A stretch of 18,636 nucleotides of DNA from an uncultured Oscillibacter sp. (GTDB taxonomy: Bacteria > Bacillota > Clostridia > Oscillospirales > Oscillospiraceae). Below the pieces are notes generated by a model that made no database searches, was not told where the DNA came from, and saw only the letters and a program-made list of their open reading frames with translations. Location: contig CAOJHG010000003.1 of the NCBI GenBank assembly GCA_948435975.1, positions 1 to 18,636 of the forward strand, in the 5' to 3' direction. A program made the position numbers and the translations under genes. Below, in pieces: positions 16,701 through 18,636 of the stretch (its first letter is position 1; each line of letters begins with the position of its first letter).

Positions 16701-17285
16701 CCAATCGTATTTTTCGTGCTTGGCGCAGACCAGCAGAGCAGCGGCGCGGCACGGTGGGCGGTGAGCGAACCGAATATGATGAATGTTGCGGCTACGCGGG
16801 CAAAAAAGGAGTTTTATATTATTGGCGACAGAAAGTTATATCTTGGGCTTGGATGTGATATCGCGGCTGAAACTGACCGGATTATCCGGCAATATAAAAA
16901 ACAGCATCCAGATCTTGTGGAGGAGATGATAAACCCAATCGCGGCAAAAGGAGCTGAGACGCTGCCTGAAACGGCTGAGCCTCAAAGTGAATCCGCGTCC
17001 GTGGCTGATTCTTGTGCGCGGACTGCTGAAGCCCCCGCAGAAGCGCGCATCAGGCGTATGACAGGAAAGGTCAAATTCGTAGGGAAGGGCAGCAGGAGCT
17101 TTTATGCCTATGTCGCCGGTGATGACGGAAGGGAATATTCCATCACCGAGACTGTTTATTCCGAGACGGAGCGGGCGGGCGAAGTGATACAAAAGGGACG
17201 TAAAATCTCATTTGTTCCGAAAAATGGACAAAGGAAACCGCTTGCAGCCGATGTGAAGCCGGAAGCCGAAGACGCCGGTTTTTAA
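13782..17285 (+). CDS. UPF1/DNA2-type superfamily 1 helicase with coiled-coil insert and cold-shock-like C-terminal domain
   Basis: A 1167-residue ATPase. Residues 1-~240 are an N-terminal region I do not recognise. Walker A GPPGTGKTT is at 284-292 and motif Ia (VVASSNNGAVQNI) near 344. A charged Lys/Glu-rich coiled coil at ~455-655 splits the first RecA domain. Walker B is FIDEGGQ (D763/E764), where relatives usually have DEASQ. Motif III is VVGDPSQ (785-791), motif V GTVHTFQGKE (963-972) and motif VI NVAATRAK with Arg1006. All ATPase/helicase motifs are intact. After a short low-complexity linker, ~1090-1163 read like a cold-shock/OB domain (TGKVKFVG, DDGREYSI, QRKPLAADVKP), hinting at RNA or single-stranded DNA binding. 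It is a one-gene unit with its own promoter and terminator, and more AT-rich than the siroheme operon. RNA or DNA processing and phage defence are both possible; neither is shown. Confidence 0.9.
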   Translation: MIEKDKILEAWIMVEHLSEGDIRVKDKSILTLDNLQGQDFYSLFHHEMEKKKFRPKQKGGIVVYFDIFGFQEVVSILREQYHLKPTDEEIQTGNKFSFALYFDRNFNFLEDMTFFTGSAYIRYYKKVPHEEEFQRFEDDLKKQLAQDFDETAASPEKFNEAMKKVLVRYRIHVKNCRIQILNNVETEGTNLHSFFIEDLEKAKQLNTVNLHAYLYGKKAQRVNLDSNKESVHFHPRTFETILQPANYPLGRFPSSTAYALSLMQQVAVNLSIGADTQTMRSVNGPPGTGKTTLLKDIIAQLVVQQAYDIAQLPEHCIKGTEKTIYFNRASIGAVPAQITENSIVVASSNNGAVQNIVNELPLCQGIDKALLEALRDADYFREISNAKLSAEWREDEKGKRQEVLVREPGQGEELFWGVFSLEGGKADNMTNILTTVKHIYQYLEEEYLPDEAVYEAFLKQYKEVQALRARAQAAADSLQARGDCARKLEEAHVSYQKGAALREKELKELLLRLEEIRKECRQALSQIQIHLENVKSRKEAAAENRDSLKLCLEAYKSQKPGFFAGRREKEAHQSRLNEITSQLIKLQDEDAECSRLESELRNKNALYQEKLRQCAEKQASLQERLDNWKKAAEGRISELEKRLQEYERVIERSQIDPLDMNQEYDALQLSNPWFDESYRIAQSKLFLSALRVRKQFLYENRKNLRAVSIIWNQQEKYLERKPVIEAAWSWINMTVPVISSTFASFSRMCRNLGAETLGHLFIDEGGQALPQAAVGAVYRSRHVMVVGDPSQIKPVLTLDSNTLYMLGRHFGVTEKYLSASASAQTRVDAASQYGFYRDHDQSEDSWIGIPLWVHRRCQYPMFTISNVISYGGNMVQGMKADGKTGWFDIGGKANNKYVEEQGEFLVQKIQELMKRDPKIGDKKEKDVIYVITPFSNVAYQLAQKLRGIHFTRYDALGRPANVGTVHTFQGKEAPIVFFVLGADQQSSGAARWAVSEPNMMNVAATRAKKEFYIIGDRKLYLGLGCDIAAETDRIIRQYKKQHPDLVEEMINPIAAKGAETLPETAEPQSESASVADSCARTAEAPAEARIRRMTGKVKFVGKGSRSFYAYVAGDDGREYSITETVYSETERAGEVIQKGRKISFVPKNGQRKPLAADVKPEAEDAGF

Positions 17286-17329
17286 GCCGTCCCTGGCGTC
17301 TGCTGTACTGCTTCTGCCAGCGGGAATGG

Positions 17330-17370
17330 AAGCTGTTCCGCTGCTGAATGCAGTCTGAATACAGCTTTTT
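17330..17370 (+). terminator. Probable intrinsic terminator of the helicase gene
   Basis: AAGCTGT (17330-17336) pairs with ACAGCTT (17361-17367), with an inner CTGC/GCAG stem, and the hairpin ends in five T residues. It begins 45 bases after the helicase stop. The loop is large, so strength is uncertain. Confidence 0.6.
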
Positions 17371-17538
17371 GAAGAGAAGACTGCGGGATTTGGCATTCTC
17401 TTGGCGGAATTGGGCAAAATGACCAAAGAAACGAGCGGGGACGCGGGACGGCAGGAAAGGAGATTGCGTATTACTTGCGGCATTTTTTCGTAAGAATGTG
17501 AGATTTTGTGAAAAAAGATATGACTTTCTACAAATAAC

Positions 17539-17567
17539 TTGACAGTATGTGTAAATTTGTGTATAAT
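17539..17567 (+). promoter_or_regulatory. Consensus sigma-A promoter of the sugar transporter operon
   Basis: A perfect TTGACA (17539-17544), a 17-base spacer and a perfect TATAAT (17562-17567) lie in AT-rich DNA. The leader to the ATG is about 55 bases. No obvious catabolite-control (cre) site was seen in the leader. Confidence 0.9.
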
Positions 17568-17629
17568 GCTCAAATAAATAATACTGCATGATTACACCAT
17601 ATGAGGCAGAAGGTTTGGAGGGGTGGCGA

Positions 17630-18636
17630 ATGGCAGTTTCCGGAACTCCGGTATTGAAGGTGACAGGCGTATCTAAGGCGTTTGGCGCGGTTCAGGCCCT
17701 GCATAGGGTTGGGTTTGAGCTGATACCAGGCGAGGTTCATGCGCTGATGGGAGAGAATGGCGCTGGAAAATCAACTGTGGGAAAGATTATTGCGGGCATC
17801 TATTCAGCGGATGAGGGAACGATCGAGTTTGAGGGAAAAGAGGTAAAGATTGACAATCCGGCAGCGGCCATATCCATGGGAATTGCCATTGTGATGCAGG
17901 AGTTTAACTCTATGCCGCATCTTTCCGTTTATGAGAATGTATTTCTTGGGCATAAGGAAATCTTTAAGCACGGTTTTATTTTTGATAAGGCCGAGGCGGT
18001 TCGCAGGACCAGGGAGCTGCTGGCTATGTTTGGAATGGAGCGGCAGATACAGCCTATGGCGCGGCTCAGTGACCTGACTGTGGCGGAACAGCAGATCGTG
18101 GAGATTATCAAGGCCGTGTCCTATGAATCCAAGGTGATTATTTTGGATGAGCCTACAGCGTCTCTGACCCAGAAAGAGGCGGACCGGCTTTTTGCTGTGG
18201 TGAAGCAGCTAAAAGAAAAGGGTGTGGCCTTCATTATTGTCTCTCACCGCTTTAATGAGATTTTTGAGATTTCCGATAAAATCACGGTTTTCCGGGACGG
18301 AGAATGTGTGCTGCAAAACGTGAATATGAAGGAGATGGACGAACAAAAGCTGGTGCGGGCTATGGTGGGACGGGAAATCAAGGACTTCTTCGGAAGCAAG
18401 GTTGCGCTGGCGGAGGATTTTGAGAGGCGTCCGATCCTGTCAGTGGAGCACCTCCATGATAGTTGGGATTTTATTAAGGATTTGTCTTTTGAGGCCAGGA
18501 GCGGCGAGATTCTGGGAATTTCCGGCCTGGTAGGAGCCGGGCGGACGACCCTGGTGCGCAGTATTTTCGGCGCGGAAGGAAGAAAGTCCGGCGTGGTCCG
18601 CGTGGATGGCGTGGAGGTAAAGCCGGGTGAGCCGGG
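17630..18636 (+). CDS. Sugar ABC transporter ATP-binding protein (RbsA/MglA type), 3' truncated by window edge
   Basis: Open from ATG 17630 (GGAGGGG six bases upstream) to the window end, giving 335 residues of a protein that is usually about 500. The first ATPase cassette is complete: Walker A GENGAGKST near residue 41, the RbsA-style signature LSDLTVAEQQIVEI in place of LSGGQ, Walker B VIILDEPTASL, and switch His in IIVSHR. The second cassette begins around residue 265 and shows its degenerate Walker A, GLVGAGRTTL, as expected for this family. It would energise import of ribose, galactose, xylose or a related compound, together with a permease and binding protein presumably encoded beyond the window. 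It is first in its operon, behind a very strong promoter. The substrate cannot be told. Confidence 0.95.
   Translation, partial: MAVSGTPVLKVTGVSKAFGAVQALHRVGFELIPGEVHALMGENGAGKSTVGKIIAGIYSADEGTIEFEGKEVKIDNPAAAISMGIAIVMQEFNSMPHLSVYENVFLGHKEIFKHGFIFDKAEAVRRTRELLAMFGMERQIQPMARLSDLTVAEQQIVEIIKAVSYESKVIILDEPTASLTQKEADRLFAVVKQLKEKGVAFIIVSHRFNEIFEISDKITVFRDGECVLQNVNMKEMDEQKLVRAMVGREIKDFFGSKVALAEDFERRPILSVEHLHDSWDFIKDLSFEARSGEILGISGLVGAGRTTLVRSIFGAEGRKSGVVRVDGVEVKPGEP

Larger units (their letters stand above)
17286..17629. other. Non-coding stretch between helicase and sugar ABC ATPase
   Basis: These 344 bases contain the helicase terminator and, from about 17470 on, an AT-rich segment leading to a perfect-consensus promoter. 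An alternative hairpin (CAGCGGGAA / TTCCGCTG, about 17319-17343, one bulge) competes with the terminator fold. No small gene could be supported. Confidence 0.5.

Noticed and set aside
17143..17589. 148-codon minus-strand frame after the helicase
   Set aside because: It overlaps the helicase 3' end, the terminator and the sugar operon promoter, and has no recognisable motif.

Overview
The window looks like chromosomal DNA from a moderately GC-rich gut-type Clostridia (Oscillospiraceae-like). This rests on lipoprotein-type solute-binding proteins, clostridial-style ABC cassettes, strong GGAGG ribosome sites and sigma-A promoters of the TTGACA/TATAAT type. It is inferred from style, not from a marker gene. 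No rRNA, tRNA, CRISPR array or transposase gene was seen.

Layout. (1) 1-1653, plus: the 3' part of an ABC exporter (membrane domain plus ATPase), ended by a hairpin that can terminate both strands. (2) 6683 down to 1836, minus: a tightly packed five-gene operon. It encodes a metal-chelate binding lipoprotein, a FecCD-type permease, a FecE-type ATPase, precorrin-2 dehydrogenase and a fused uroporphyrinogen-III methyltransferase/synthase. Every gene overlaps the next by 4-32 bases. This pairs uptake of an iron or corrinoid compound with siroheme synthesis. (3) 6829-7545, plus: a divergent Crp/Fnr-family regulator. The shared intergenic region holds a CRP-like palindrome that matches the regulator's recognition helix. 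(4) 7581-8093, plus: a GNAT acetyltransferase, followed by a 92-base imperfect palindrome between converging genes. (5) 12117 down to 8271, minus: a hybrid sensor histidine kinase and, 13 bases later, a solute-binding lipoprotein with no permease nearby, driven by a perfect-consensus promoter. (6) 13329-12424, minus: a hemerythrin domain joined to a CheX-like domain, with its own terminator. (7) 13782-17285, plus: a large UPF1/DNA2-type superfamily 1 helicase with a coiled-coil insert and a C-terminal cold-shock-like domain. (8) 17630 to the window end, plus: the 5' part of a ribose/galactose-type sugar ABC ATPase behind a perfect-consensus promoter.

The most interesting parts are: the lone helicase with its RNA-binding-like tail; the kinase and binding-protein pair, which looks like a ligand-sensing unit rather than a transporter; the hemerythrin-CheX fusion, whose usual catalytic Asn position appears to be Gln; the regulator/operator pair controlling metal uptake plus siroheme synthesis; and the structured 92-base palindrome. 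No complete new multi-gene system can be demonstrated from this window alone.
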